The notes under the pieces are model-generated. The model made no database searches. It saw nothing but the letters and a program-made list of their open reading frames with translations, and was not told the origin of the DNA. Positions 1 to 9,149 of a stretch of DNA of 64,000 nucleotides are shown here, in pieces. Source of the DNA: Candidatus Terraquivivens yellowstonensis (lineage in GTDB: Archaea > Thermoproteota > Nitrososphaeria_A > Caldarchaeales > Wolframiiraptoraceae); assembly GCA_023539445.1 (NCBI GenBank), contig JAKCEW010000001.1, positions 177,503-241,502 of the forward strand, read 5' to 3'. Position 1 is the stretch's first letter, and the number at the start of each line of letters is the position of its first letter. A program made the translations under genes and the position numbers.

Positions 1-281
<281 letters not shown>

Positions 282-310
282 TCACTTAGAACAAATTGAA
301 AAATAAGCAA

Positions 311-319
311 TATTTAAAT
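311..319 (-). promoter_or_regulatory. TATA box of the zinc ferredoxin gene
   Basis: Read on the minus strand, an A/T-rich TTTAAATA element lies about 36-44 bp upstream of the ferredoxin ATG at 275. This is the right distance for an archaeal TATA box with a short leader. Assigned by sequence and position only. Confidence 0.4.
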
Positions 320-452
320 TGTTTTCCAGACTTTATTTCTCGTTTAAGGTAATTGCATAACTAGATATCTGTTGCGCCCCAAAGAACAAACTCCTTAGAA
401 GATAAATAATTGGTAGGGAAGTCCGAAGAGACAAAGCCCGTGCCTAAACGTA

Positions 453-1244
453 TTAGGTCTGCGGTCCGATGACATATGTTACTTGAACACTTACAGATAC
501 GCTAGTCACACCGGCTACGATTGTGCTGCCCATGGTTGGTGTCAAGTACTCCGATTTATAGATTGGTTCATACCAATCGGTTATGGAAGCCGTCTTGACT
601 CTTATGATCTTAAGACCGAGCGGCCTAAGAAGAGCATCAGCCTTAGCCCTAACATCTTCCAGCGCACTTTCTATGAGCTCAAGCTTAATTTGCTTTGCCC
701 TATGCTCAGAGAGATAAAAGTTCAAATTGTATATCCGATTGGCTCCAGCTTTAATGGATTCGTCAACAATTTTTTCAGCTATGTCTAACTTATTGGTAGT
801 GACGGTCAACATGTTGATTACTCTGAAACCTATAACATCCCCGCCCTTTTCGTCATATAGAGGATAGATATTGTACGTTGACGTTGAAATTTCATCATCT
901 GCTAGACCCATGGCTTTTAATGTGGATATTACATCACTCATTATCTTAGTATTCTCATTAGCGGCATCTGTGACAGTTTTTGCAAAAGTTTCAACACCAA
1001 GCGTAACAGTGAACATATCTGGTGCTACGTAAATCTTAGCAGAACCTGTGAATGTCACAGTATCCTCCTCTTTTTGTTGTTGAGTAGCTACCTCTCCACC
1101 ACCCGCTATGACAATTACGTTCGTTACAATTGCAATTATTGCAACAGTGGCTAGCAGGCCTAAGACTGTATAAACAATGGCATCTCGTGTACCGGCTTTT
1201 ACGTCCACACCATTCACCTCAAGATTCATTACATTAAGAAGCAT
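453..1244 (-). CDS. SIMPL-domain (DUF541) membrane-anchored protein
   Basis: Membrane-anchored member of the SIMPL/DUF541 family, whose cellular role is poorly defined (periplasmic or outer-face oligomeric proteins, linked to stress or signalling in bacteria). The N-terminus has one hydrophobic segment (about residues 22-48). A V/T/D-rich beta domain follows, with the typical opening 'VTFTGSAKIYVAPDMFTVTLGVET' pattern in shortened form (residues ~62-85) and the ISTSTYNIYP region. 263 aa is usual for the family. A second in-frame Met six residues in is an alternative start. It lies 22 bp downstream of the phosphoribosyltransferase on the same strand and may be co-transcribed with it. Confidence 0.75.
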   Translation of the reverse strand: MLLNVMNLEVNGVDVKAGTRDAIVYTVLGLLATVAIIAIVTNVIVIAGGGEVATQQQKEEDTVTFTGSAKIYVAPDMFTVTLGVETFAKTVTDAANENTKIMSDVISTLKAMGLADDEISTSTYNIYPLYDEKGGDVIGFRVINMLTVTTNKLDIAEKIVDESIKAGANRIYNLNFYLSEHRAKQIKLELIESALEDVRAKADALLRPLGLKIIRVKTASITDWYEPIYKSEYLTPTMGSTIVAGVTSVSVSVQVTYVIGPQT

Positions 1245-1266
1245 TTATTTCTAGAAATCAGAACAC

Positions 1267-1884
1267 TCATGCCCTATCGTTTCGGTACTTTATTTTCTCA
1301 TTTTGCAGGTTTTTCCTTATTATGTTGATGTCCGAAACTATTTTTTTGAGCTCCTCGAAAGTTTTAGAGATTCCTAACCTTGGAATCATATCCGATGCCA
1401 TGTTCCTGACAAACTCGTTAATGCTCCAAGGATAAACTATCCAAGCGTTGATATTTTCGACGTAGAAATCGGGAATGAAAGAAGTATGAGGTTTGATATG
1501 CAAAGTTGCAGTCTTGAGTTTCTTTGGTTCGAACCCCTTAACATATTGGACTATGTGCCTCATAGTATCACCAGTATCGGCTACATCATCAACTACGAGA
1601 ACATCCCTATCCAACAAAGAATTTAATGAAAGGGGTTGATATATCATGATCGTCTCCCTTTCTTCAACTCCTGTGTAGGATCTGCAACCTATTGTGTAGA
1701 CCTCACGCATATTTAAGACGTCAGAGAGCATAGTAGCTATTATCGCTCCCCCTCTAAGAATCCCTATAAGCATGTTTGGCTCATATATGGAAGAGATTTG
1801 CTCAGCCAGCTTATGAACAAGCATTTCTATATCGGACCAGTTTAGAGTCAGGTATCGACGGCCGTCAATTACCCTTAAATCCAT
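1267..1884 (-). CDS. Purine phosphoribosyltransferase (Gpt/Hpt-like)
   Basis: Transfers ribose-5-phosphate from PRPP to a purine base (xanthine/guanine/hypoxanthine type) for nucleotide salvage in the cytoplasm. The PRPP-binding signature VLVVDDVADTGDTM is at about residues 95-108, and the LRGG pyrophosphate loop (ILRGGAIIA) is near residue 44. Length (205 aa) fits the archaeal COG2236-type enzymes. Base specificity cannot be read from the sequence. It shares an upstream A/T-rich region with the divergent ABC ATPase. Confidence 0.8.
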   Translation of the reverse strand: MDLRVIDGRRYLTLNWSDIEMLVHKLAEQISSIYEPNMLIGILRGGAIIATMLSDVLNMREVYTIGCRSYTGVEERETIMIYQPLSLNSLLDRDVLVVDDVADTGDTMRHIVQYVKGFEPKKLKTATLHIKPHTSFIPDFYVENINAWIVYPWSINEFVRNMASDMIPRLGISKTFEELKKIVSDINIIRKNLQNEKIKYRNDRA

Positions 1885-2020
1885 GTAAAAACTTCTTCAG
1901 CCTTAAATGTAAATATATCGCTGAACTTTAATATCTTATAATAAATTTTTCCCTTGTTTCAAACTCTGTATTGTTTAACAAACACATCATTTAAATTCAA
2001 GCAACCCCTATGATGGGGCC

Positions 2021-2764
2021 GTGAGTTTCATTATGGACATCGCCGTGGAGGTCTCAGAAGTCACAAAAATCTTCGGTAATTTTCGTGCTTTGGATGGGTT
2101 AAGCTTTGAAGTAAAGTCTGGAGAAGTATTTGGACTCATAGGTCCTAATGGAGCAGGAAAGACAACGGCTTTACGGATAATTTCAACACTTCTTCTGCCC
2201 ACTTATGGTACTGTAAAAATTTTTGGACTGGACGTTGTGAAAAATGCTGCTACGATTCGTAAAATCATTTCTTACCTTCCGGAGGAAGCTGGTGCTTACA
2301 GGTACTTATCGGGTTGGGAATACTTAGAATTCATGGCTAAGTTTTACACGAAGGATGATGAAAAGGTACGTGAAATGGTTAACGAGGCTGCCAGAATATC
2401 TGGGTTAGGTGAGAGGCTGAAAGATAAAACGGGCACTTATAGCAAAGGTATGAAACGCCGCCTTCTAGTAGCAAGGGCACTTATGAACAAGCCGAAGCTG
2501 GCTATTCTTGATGAACCCACCAGTGGTTTGGACGTCATTCATTCCTACCACGTTAGGGAAATAATAAAGAAATATGTTAAAGATTACGGGGTAACTGTCA
2601 TCCTCTCAAGCCACAATATGCTCGAGGTTGAGCATGTTTGCGATAAGGTTGCCTTGATAAATAAGGGCAAGGTGATAGCCGAGGGAACACCACGAGAACT
2701 CGAAGAAAAATTTGAAAGTGAAAACTTGGAGGAGGTCTTCGCCAAGGTGGTCAAGCTTGCTTAA
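2021..2764 (+). CDS. ABC transporter ATP-binding protein (ABC-2 exporter type)
   Basis: ATPase subunit of an ABC-2 type exporter. Visible motifs: Walker A GPNGAGKTT (residues ~41-49), signature YSKGMKRR, Walker B LAILDEPTSGLD, and the switch His in ILSSHN. The GTG at 2021 is chosen because a TATA-like CATTTAAATTC element lies ~27 bp upstream, giving a leaderless mRNA; an ATG at 2033 is the alternative. The downstream permease gene overlaps its 3' end, so the two form one transporter. The substrate is unknown. NatA, CcmA and multidrug-resistance ABC-2 families look alike at this level. Confidence 0.88.
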   Translation: MSFIMDIAVEVSEVTKIFGNFRALDGLSFEVKSGEVFGLIGPNGAGKTTALRIISTLLLPTYGTVKIFGLDVVKNAATIRKIISYLPEEAGAYRYLSGWEYLEFMAKFYTKDDEKVREMVNEAARISGLGERLKDKTGTYSKGMKRRLLVARALMNKPKLAILDEPTSGLDVIHSYHVREIIKKYVKDYGVTVILSSHNMLEVEHVCDKVALINKGKVIAEGTPRELEEKFESENLEEVFAKVVKLA

Positions 2765-4046
2765 AGGATTTAGAAACTTTTTGCTGAAGGAACTTAAGGA
2801 ATTTGCCAGAGATCCGAAAATACTCCTAGGAATAGTTATAGTTCCTCTCGTACTGTTTTCAGTTTTAGGCGGATTAATGAGTTATGCAATGCAGTCTGCA
2901 GAAGAGAGTACAATAAGATCCAACTTTGTTGTTATAAACAACGATTGCGAGAATTGGTCTTACACTTTCATAAAATTCCTTTCAAGTTCAGGATCTAAAG
3001 TCTTTGTCGAAGAAAATGTTGAGTTAAACGACGGAAAACTCATAGAACTTTTATCAAAGTACAACGTAACTCAAGCTTTGGAGATTCCAAAAGGCTTCAG
3101 TGCGAATATAACGGCACATGCAAAAAATCCTAACATAACGGCCTCCGTTAAATTTTACGTCCACATCACAACCACAAATATTTTCGATGCTACTAGATAC
3201 TTACCGATAGATGCCACAATTTCACAATTTAACAGAGCACTGGCACCCGACGTTCTTAACATTGAAAAGTCAACAATCATTAAAGGAGAGATCAAACATA
3301 ACGTTGATCCTGCCACGGTGTCAGGATTGATGGTATCTCAGTCCGTTTTCATACCCATCGCTATAATAATTCTGCTCTTCTATTCTATACAATTGGCAGC
3401 AACGTCTGTGGCGATCGAGAAAGAGGAAAAAACTTTAGAAACACTCTTGACGTTGCCGATAGACCGTCTCACGATACTGTTCGGTAAACTTGTGGGTTCT
3501 ATGATAATTGCTGCGATTGGTGCGGTAACGTACATAGCCGGTTATGCATATTTTATGCAATCGTTAATCAGCAAAACTACTCCAAATTTTGTTATGGATT
3601 TGGTCTCGCTAGGTTTGGTCCCTTCCTTTTTGGGTTATGTGCTTCTAGGTGCATCGCTTTTTGTCACAATACTTTCAGCTTTAGCTTTAGCCGTTATTCT
3701 TTCAGCTTTCGCAGGTGACGTTAGGAGTGCTCAATCGCTTGTTGGTTTCATCTATCCCATCATCTTCCTCTCAACTTTTGCTTTGATGTACATAGATGCT
3801 GGCGCATTGCCCTATGCACTTAGGCTGGTTCTGTACGCGATTCCCTTTAGTCACCCAATAATAGTTTCAAAAGCAGTAATAATGGGGGATTATGTAACAC
3901 CAACCCTTAGTATATTTTATGTCTCATTCTTTACGCTAGCCCTCATGTATGTGGCCTCCCGACTTTTCGCCACAGAGAAGATCTTGACTGCAAAACTGAA
4001 ACTCAAATGGTTTACAAAATATGGCAAAACTACCGGAGAACCGTGA
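2757..4046 (+). CDS. ABC-2 type permease
   Basis: Membrane subunit partnering the preceding ATPase. One transmembrane helix near the N-terminus is followed by a ~150-residue, N-glycosylation-motif-rich external domain, then about five C-terminal helices. This is the NatB/YhaP-like ABC-2 architecture. The EKEEKTLETLLTLPI segment is the usual ABC-2 coupling region. I place the start at TTG 2757 (MLKGFRNF...), preceded by an AAGGTGG ribosome-binding site and overlapping the ATPase stop by 8 bp. A TTG further upstream at 2712 would add 15 unlikely residues. Transported substrate not deducible. Confidence 0.8.
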   Translation: MLKGFRNFLLKELKEFARDPKILLGIVIVPLVLFSVLGGLMSYAMQSAEESTIRSNFVVINNDCENWSYTFIKFLSSSGSKVFVEENVELNDGKLIELLSKYNVTQALEIPKGFSANITAHAKNPNITASVKFYVHITTTNIFDATRYLPIDATISQFNRALAPDVLNIEKSTIIKGEIKHNVDPATVSGLMVSQSVFIPIAIIILLFYSIQLAATSVAIEKEEKTLETLLTLPIDRLTILFGKLVGSMIIAAIGAVTYIAGYAYFMQSLISKTTPNFVMDLVSLGLVPSFLGYVLLGASLFVTILSALALAVILSAFAGDVRSAQSLVGFIYPIIFLSTFALMYIDAGALPYALRLVLYAIPFSHPIIVSKAVIMGDYVTPTLSIFYVSFFTLALMYVASRLFATEKILTAKLKLKWFTKYGKTTGEP

Positions 4047-4064
4047 GAACCATGCACATTAAAG

Positions 4065-4168
4065 TGGGGCCGCTGGGATTCGAACCCAGGATTTCCAGCG
4101 CCCCAGGCTGGAGTGTTCTACCCCGCAACGACTCTGCGGAGTCATAGACCATGCTAGACCACGGCCCC
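4065..4168 (-). tRNA. tRNA-Pro(GGG) with a ~28-nt intron before the anticodon stem
   Basis: Acceptor stem GGGGCCG/CGGCCCC, D arm, T arm CTGGG-TTCGAAT-CCCAG and discriminator A are all present. The anticodon stem CCAGC/GCTGG closes a 7-nt loop CTGGGGC, giving anticodon GGG (4102-4104). The gene spans 104 nt against 76 for the mature form, so about 28 nt are extra. The extra sequence sits between the D stem and position 27, not at the canonical 37/38 site, and contains its own CCGCA/TGCGG hairpin. Exact splice sites are uncertain by a few bases. CCA is not encoded. Confidence 0.9.
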
Positions 4169-4213
4169 TTAGTGGCATAGTTCTTCGCAGCTATATTTCA
4201 AATTTTTTATGAA

Positions 4214-5200
4214 CTAAAGAGCCTTAAAAACGGATTTGGGTGGTGGATCCATTGCCGCCAATATTGCTCCTATAAGGGGCGCATCATGGCCCAATGGTGT
4301 GGGAACGATATCTGGAACCCTATTAATTGCGTATCGTTCTACGAACGGCTTAAGCTTCTCCACTACCAGGTCGACATTGTTGAGGGCTACGCTACCTCCT
4401 ATTGATATCACGGATGGGTCGAATACGTCCACAACGTTTGCGACACCAACTCCGTTTATTTCAGCAACAGTGTCAATGAATGTGAGTGCGAATTCGTCAC
4501 CAGCCCTCGCGTAATCAAATATATCTTTAGCTGAAACGGTATGTATTCCCTCCTTTAACTTACGAGCGAGCGTCGAATTCACATTGTCGTATTTACTTTC
4601 CACAAGAAACTTGGCGAACTTAGGCATAGAATTTCCACCGCAATAAGCCTCCCAATGTCCCTTTTTTCCACAGCCGCATATCATTCCCATGCTCATATCT
4701 ACAACTGTATGCCCTATCTCAGCTGCGTTCCCATCCTTTCCTAAAAGGAGTCTGCCGTCGAGTATTACGCCGCCACCGATCCCAGAACTCATAGTGATGT
4801 AAACGACATCATCAACGTTCTTTCCGGCTCCAATACGTTTTTCAGCAATTGCAGCGGCATTGCAATCATTCAGAAGAATAAATGTGGCATCGAAATAATT
4901 GCAGAGAACATCCGCTATAGGAACAACATCGTATGGCATATTAGCGGGCCTGATTATCGCTCCTTTTTTTATATCTAAAGGGCCTATGGCCGCAATAGAT
5001 ACTTTAGATATTAAGCGCCTACCTCCATGTTTAGCAGATAATGCGTCGCAAAGCTCAAGCACCTTCATAGGAACTGCCTTGGCGTCGGGAGCTTTTGGAA
5101 CAGGCGTACTTGCCTTTTCGAGTATGTGACCCTGCGAGTCAGCAATAGCTACTCGTATAAATGTACCGCCGATGTCCGCAGCCAAGATAAGTTCTTCCAT
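4214..5200 (-). CDS. ROK-family sugar kinase, probable glucokinase
   Basis: Phosphorylates a hexose (probably glucose, or N-acetylated amino sugars) with ATP. The phosphate-binding motif ADIGGTFIRVAIAD is at residues 8-21, and the catalytic Asp is in the LLNDCNAAA segment (Asp112). The ROK zinc site appears as His164 plus the CGCGKKGHWEAYC segment (175-187), with His182 where many ROK proteins have Cys. 328 aa is normal. One base separates it from the formyl-THF cyclo-ligase-like gene upstream, so they are probably co-transcribed. Sugar specificity is inferred from the family only. Confidence 0.85.
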   Translation of the reverse strand: MEELILAADIGGTFIRVAIADSQGHILEKASTPVPKAPDAKAVPMKVLELCDALSAKHGGRRLISKVSIAAIGPLDIKKGAIIRPANMPYDVVPIADVLCNYFDATFILLNDCNAAAIAEKRIGAGKNVDDVVYITMSSGIGGGVILDGRLLLGKDGNAAEIGHTVVDMSMGMICGCGKKGHWEAYCGGNSMPKFAKFLVESKYDNVNSTLARKLKEGIHTVSAKDIFDYARAGDEFALTFIDTVAEINGVGVANVVDVFDPSVISIGGSVALNNVDLVVEKLKPFVERYAINRVPDIVPTPLGHDAPLIGAILAAMDPPPKSVFKAL

Positions 5201-5201
5201 C

Positions 5202-5930
5202 TTAAACCCGTCTCCTATCTCTCAAAAGCTGTTGTAGGATGGGTATTTCCTTTACTTTTTCGGCAGACAAATCCTCCCAGTATATGCCGCTAGGTTTTGC
5301 CTTACGTGGCTTAACTTCATAGAAACTGTTCCTAGTTACTATATAGTCAACTGGTACGTCGTAACGATCGTGCGGTACATATTCAACGATTTGGAGTTCA
5401 TGTACTGTCGTTGCAACGGGAACGCTATCATTAACTTTCCCGAGCTCCCTCAATATAGCATATTCTATTTCACCGTAACCCTCGCCTTTACCAAGCCTCC
5501 AGCCCTCTCGGGATACGGCTACAGAACCTAGAACGATTAGGTCTATGCTGGGGGCCTCAGATGGTGAGATTGATTTACCAAACTTAAAGCTACCCTTTAT
5601 AGTGGCAGCCTCATCTACACTATTGCTAGGTATCTTTCTAGGGTCTAATAACAGAAAACCGGAACTTAACCTCGGAGTTGGCATCAGAAGCACCTTTCCG
5701 TCCCTTAATGCCGCACGTCTGACCTCAAGCTGAGGTGAATCTGGATTTACCTTTACAACCTCGGCTTTTCTGTATATGGGCGCACGACATAACATATGCG
5801 CAGCTTCCTCGGCACCCACAAAGTTTGGTATTCTTCCAAATATGGGCTTTGGAAATCTTGCTACGCCTCTTTCTTCAAGCAATCTCCATACAGTTTTTCT
5901 TATTTCGTCTTTTGATACGCTTGTGCACAT
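5202..5930 (-). CDS. 5-formyltetrahydrofolate cyclo-ligase family protein
   Basis: Member of the MTHFS/5-FCL family, which classically converts 5-formyl-THF to 5,10-methenyl-THF using ATP. The C-terminal core LGSVAVSREGWRLGKGEGYGEIEYAIL (about residues 133-158) is the conserved nucleotide/folate-binding region, followed by the VATTVHELQI strand. Archaeal members of this family with a longer N-terminus often lack proven folate activity, so the reaction is uncertain. Sits immediately upstream of the ROK kinase. Confidence 0.75.
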   Translation of the reverse strand: MCTSVSKDEIRKTVWRLLEERGVARFPKPIFGRIPNFVGAEEAAHMLCRAPIYRKAEVVKVNPDSPQLEVRRAALRDGKVLLMPTPRLSSGFLLLDPRKIPSNSVDEAATIKGSFKFGKSISPSEAPSIDLIVLGSVAVSREGWRLGKGEGYGEIEYAILRELGKVNDSVPVATTVHELQIVEYVPHDRYDVPVDYIVTRNSFYEVKPRKAKPSGIYWEDLSAEKVKEIPILQQLLRDRRRV

Positions 5931-6012
5931 TTAGCATTACTCAACCCGTTCTTCAGATATTACATCCTATTTATACATCGCCTGACGTTAAGCAGTCGTA
6001 AATTATCGGACT

Positions 6013-6378
6013 CTATTCCAACTTTATCGTCTTTAAGTTTTCGCGCTTAGGTATGACACATATGAACTCAGCGTCTTCAGGTCCGGGATTCGAGTACCAA
6101 TGTGGTACGTTCGGTGGTATGAATATGACGTCGCCAGGTTTAACATTATATGTCATATCACCTATACCCACCAAATAGTTCCCTTTCAAGACGTATTGCT
6201 CATGCTCTACGTCTGGATGCATGTGTTTTAATATCCTCCCCCCAGCCTTTATCACAAACTTTCTCATCTCAAAGTTTTCAGCACCATCACGTCTACTTAT
6301 CAACCACTTCATCTCAGTCCTCACAGCATCGGGAACACTTTCCCATTTTATACTATCGCTACTTTTGACAGACATCAT
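6013..6378 (-). CDS. Small cupin-domain protein
   Basis: Single-domain cupin (121 aa) with both metal motifs: motif 1 around HMHPDVEHEQYVLKG (residues ~57-71) and motif 2 around PPNVPHWYSNPG (~88-99). Such proteins are metal-dependent isomerases, dioxygenases or sensors; the function here is unknown. It is flanked by the kinase gene upstream and the folate-family gene downstream on the same strand, with gaps of 35 and 82 bp. Confidence 0.8.
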   Translation of the reverse strand: MMSVKSSDSIKWESVPDAVRTEMKWLISRRDGAENFEMRKFVIKAGGRILKHMHPDVEHEQYVLKGNYLVGIGDMTYNVKPGDVIFIPPNVPHWYSNPGPEDAEFICVIPKRENLKTIKLE

Positions 6379-6413
6379 TGATGTTTTGCAATAATGCGGC
6401 TAATAAATGTTAT

Positions 6414-7130
6414 TCATAGCCCGAGACTCCTCATTAGATTGTTAAAGTTTTCGTCTGAAATATGCTGCTTGTATTTTTTCACGAGATCAACATCTTGCGT
6501 CTTTATTCCTAAGATTTGTCTAATGGATGATGCGATTTTACCATACATTATATAGCTGAAAAATGACGTAACATTCGACACCCTCCTAGTGATGCTGGCG
6601 TTGCTGAAATCTATAATGACGGGCTTAAGCTCCTCATTAATTATCACGTGCTTGGATGCATCAGAAAGCTCACCATGGTCTAGACCAATGCGGTCGAGTT
6701 TGTAACAATCTTCAAAACATGACCTAAGGACCTTCCTCAACTTTTCAGAAGATTCGACGTCCAAAGAAGAAACCCAAGAGCTTATATCAGAACCATGAAT
6801 ATACTCCATAATTATGAAATCTTTCGTGTAAGAAAAAATACGGGGTCCAACGTTAACGTTATTGGCAATCTTAAGCATTTTCGCCTCAAATTCCATAGAT
6901 TCAACGGGTGAATCGCTTCTCCGCATTTTTATAGCGACCAGCCTACCTTCCGATGTGCCAACTAGGACTATACTCCTGAAACCCTTTCCAGCAAGCAGTA
7001 GTCCGTTTTCAGTCACCATTAACGAGTCTATACCCAAAGACTCTAACATTTTGACCCTTTTCATACCTTCTTCCAAATTACACGAAGGATAATGCAAAAT
7101 AGATATAAAATGCGTATGTTCTCTGAGCAA
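6414..7130 (-). CDS. Archaeal predicted Ser/Thr protein kinase (COG2112-like)
   Basis: Small protein-kinase-fold enzyme of the archaeal COG2112 type, related to RIO/Bud32 kinases. Kinase landmarks: VAIKMRRS (the ATP-binding Lys), a C-helix Glu in MEFEAKMLKI, the hinge FIIMEYIHGSD, a catalytic-loop-like IGLDHGELSDASKHVII, and the metal-binding VIIDFSNA. Translation appears to begin with TTG. It is the last gene of the tmk-thpR-cca operon, 11 bp from cca, which suggests a link to tRNA maturation. Substrate unknown. Confidence 0.75.
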   Translation of the reverse strand: MLREHTHFISILHYPSCNLEEGMKRVKMLESLGIDSLMVTENGLLLAGKGFRSIVLVGTSEGRLVAIKMRRSDSPVESMEFEAKMLKIANNVNVGPRIFSYTKDFIIMEYIHGSDISSWVSSLDVESSEKLRKVLRSCFEDCYKLDRIGLDHGELSDASKHVIINEELKPVIIDFSNASITRRVSNVTSFFSYIMYGKIASSIRQILGIKTQDVDLVKKYKQHISDENFNNLMRSLGL

Positions 7131-7141
7131 TTGTTCTAGAG

Positions 7142-8563
7142 TTATTGGTCGTGCTTGGTTAAGAATGATGGCCTCGCCTCCAAGAACTCAAAAAGAAACT
7201 TACGGAAACTAATATTTTTTGAAGCAAGTCTAGCAAGTTCATCATTGGATTTGCATATTTTAGCGTGCTTAACGGCCTCCATAAGTCCGGCCGAAACACT
7301 TACGTCACCTCTTGCTAACCTCATCCTAATTATATCTTTTACTGAAGTCTTGGCTCTTGATTTAAGCACGTAAAGTCTTAAACCGCTAATCCACGGACCA
7401 GCAACAGTATCTTGTGCCGTAGAGTGCTTTTTGACGAACTCCAATGCGTTAGCCAGATACGTTGGTGGACCATGGTGGACGTAACAGGTGGGTAAATTTA
7501 ATTCCTGAAGTTCAAAAAGCATGATACACATATTGCCCTCGGACCATGCATCGTACCTGAACGTCTTAAAACCTTCATATTCTAAAGCCCTACAAATTCC
7601 CTTTAATGTATGTTTTATCTCACCCCAAAGAACGTCTGGTGGTTTCTGCTGAACTTTCAATCTCAGTCCTAATATGCATCTACCCCTTAGCGCCCTTCTT
7701 ATTTCTGTCATCATTATGCGCCCATTGGTGCGCTCGGGAATGTAAAAAAACTTCTCACTCGGCGAATCAAGAAACAATTTTGATGCAAGGATGAATTCCG
7801 ATAACTTCGTATCGGTTATGGCAGCGGCAACGTTCCTTTTTTTGTCAACAGGGTCGATAACTAAGATGTGCGGTCTACCAAAAGCCTCTAAAGCCTCCCT
7901 CTTATCTGTATAATGTCCCTCGATGTCTACATATATAGGAGGTCTCCAATTTGAAGCGGCTTTTAGGGCATTATAGAAATTACCATAATTTATCGTGAGG
8001 AGTTCTGCGAGGTAGCCGCTGAAACCACCAATCCTTATCTCTGCTCCATAGACGCCGCAACCAAGCATGAAAGATTTCATCAATCTAATCTCGTCAGCAA
8101 GCGCTTCAGTAAGCTTCGATTTGATGTACTCAGTATGATAAGGTGTTCTATCAACAGCACTCAGCCACATGCCGCACTCAACTTTGTAGCATGCGACGAT
8201 GTTAACTCTCACACCGCTGATTATGCCCTCTACGTAAGGATGCTCGGCATATCTGACCTCCGTTTTTCCACCAAACTTCTTAATAACACCATTACCTATC
8301 TCTAGGATTGTCTTCTCCAAACTGTCCTTATCCACATCTTTTGAGAATTGAACAAACACGTCTATCTCTTCCCTACCTCTTATCCATGTGCCCTTAGCCA
8401 CCGAACCTTCGAGTCTGGCGTCAAGTATTCCTTCATAATTATTTGACAAGTCCCTCACAGTTTTCAGTAACTCATTAGCTAGCCGCATAAGCCTCTCTGA
8501 TTCTATGAGTGAAGGTCTTATCTTCTGCAAAACTTCTGCCGTAACCTCTTCTACACTCTTCAA
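7142..8563 (-). CDS. cca: CCA-adding enzyme (class I archaeal tRNA nucleotidyltransferase)
   Basis: Adds or repairs the 3'-CCA of tRNAs without a nucleic acid template. The class I nucleotidyltransferase motif GSVAKGTW is at residues 53-60, with metal-binding acids in REEIDVF (Glu66/Asp68). Length (473 aa) and the C-terminal domains fit archaeal CCA enzymes. None of the tRNA genes in this window encodes CCA, so the enzyme is required. It lies 3 bp from thpR and 11 bp from the kinase gene, in one leftward operon. Confidence 0.93.
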   Translation of the reverse strand: MKSVEEVTAEVLQKIRPSLIESERLMRLANELLKTVRDLSNNYEGILDARLEGSVAKGTWIRGREEIDVFVQFSKDVDKDSLEKTILEIGNGVIKKFGGKTEVRYAEHPYVEGIISGVRVNIVACYKVECGMWLSAVDRTPYHTEYIKSKLTEALADEIRLMKSFMLGCGVYGAEIRIGGFSGYLAELLTINYGNFYNALKAASNWRPPIYVDIEGHYTDKREALEAFGRPHILVIDPVDKKRNVAAAITDTKLSEFILASKLFLDSPSEKFFYIPERTNGRIMMTEIRRALRGRCILGLRLKVQQKPPDVLWGEIKHTLKGICRALEYEGFKTFRYDAWSEGNMCIMLFELQELNLPTCYVHHGPPTYLANALEFVKKHSTAQDTVAGPWISGLRLYVLKSRAKTSVKDIIRMRLARGDVSVSAGLMEAVKHAKICKSNDELARLASKNISFRKFLFEFLEARPSFLTKHDQ

Positions 8564-8566
8564 ACA

Positions 8567-9139
8567 TTATTCACCCTCAACTACCAAGAGATTGCTGTAG
8601 ATGGGACCTTTCGACGTCAAGACACTTCTTTTAAGGAAGAGTCTATCTATAGATTGTACCCCGAAATCTAGATATGCTAAGTCTTTGATGAACGATAGAA
8701 GCCTTGCCTTGTCCTTTACAGATCTGACCCTACCTATCGTAAGATGCGGCGTAAATTCTCTCTCCTCGGGTCTGAAACCTATTGGTTCCAATAACTTCAC
8801 GAGTTGTGAGTGTATTGACCTTAGTGTATCGGCGGGGTCTTCCACGCCTACCCATATTACGTTAATTCTTCCGCCTCCTGGAAAGTATCCCAAGCCCTTC
8901 AACTTTATGCTAGACCTACTAAATTTTACTTTCTTTACTGCCTCCATAACCTGTCGAAGCTTTTGTTCCGTTATCTCTCCTAAGAACCAAAGCGTTAAAT
9001 GAAGGTTGTGTGGTTCAACGAACTTAATGTCAGCGCCAACCGTCTCCATTTTAGATTGGACATCCAGTATCTTTTCAACGATTGTAGTATCGTTTACCTC
9101 GACGGCTATGAAGCATCTAATCAAGTCCTGCGGATTCAT
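8567..9139 (-). CDS. thpR: RNA 2',3'-cyclic phosphodiesterase (2H family)
   Basis: 2H-phosphoesterase (formerly called 2'-5' RNA ligase) that opens 2',3'-cyclic phosphates on RNA ends. The two catalytic motifs are HLTL (residues 47-50) and HLTI (132-135), at the standard spacing for this 190-aa family. It sits between tmk and cca; adjacency of thpR and cca recurs in archaea. Splicing of archaeal tRNA introns produces 2',3'-cyclic phosphates, so a role in tRNA end metabolism is plausible but inferred. Confidence 0.9.
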   Translation of the reverse strand: MNPQDLIRCFIAVEVNDTTIVEKILDVQSKMETVGADIKFVEPHNLHLTLWFLGEITEQKLRQVMEAVKKVKFSRSSIKLKGLGYFPGGGRINVIWVGVEDPADTLRSIHSQLVKLLEPIGFRPEEREFTPHLTIGRVRSVKDKARLLSFIKDLAYLDFGVQSIDRLFLKRSVLTSKGPIYSNLLVVEGE

Positions 9140-9149
9140 TATGCATACC

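Noticed and set aside
483-788. 101-residue forward reading frame within the SIMPL gene
   Set aside because: Antisense to a protein with a strong family pattern; no motif of its own.
2008-2202. Reverse reading frame at the start of the ABC ATPase
   Set aside because: Overlaps the Walker A coding region, which is certain on the other strand.
5735-6001. Forward-strand reading frame across the start of the formyl-THF cyclo-ligase-like gene
   Set aside because: It is antisense to a clearly conserved gene and has no recognisable domain.
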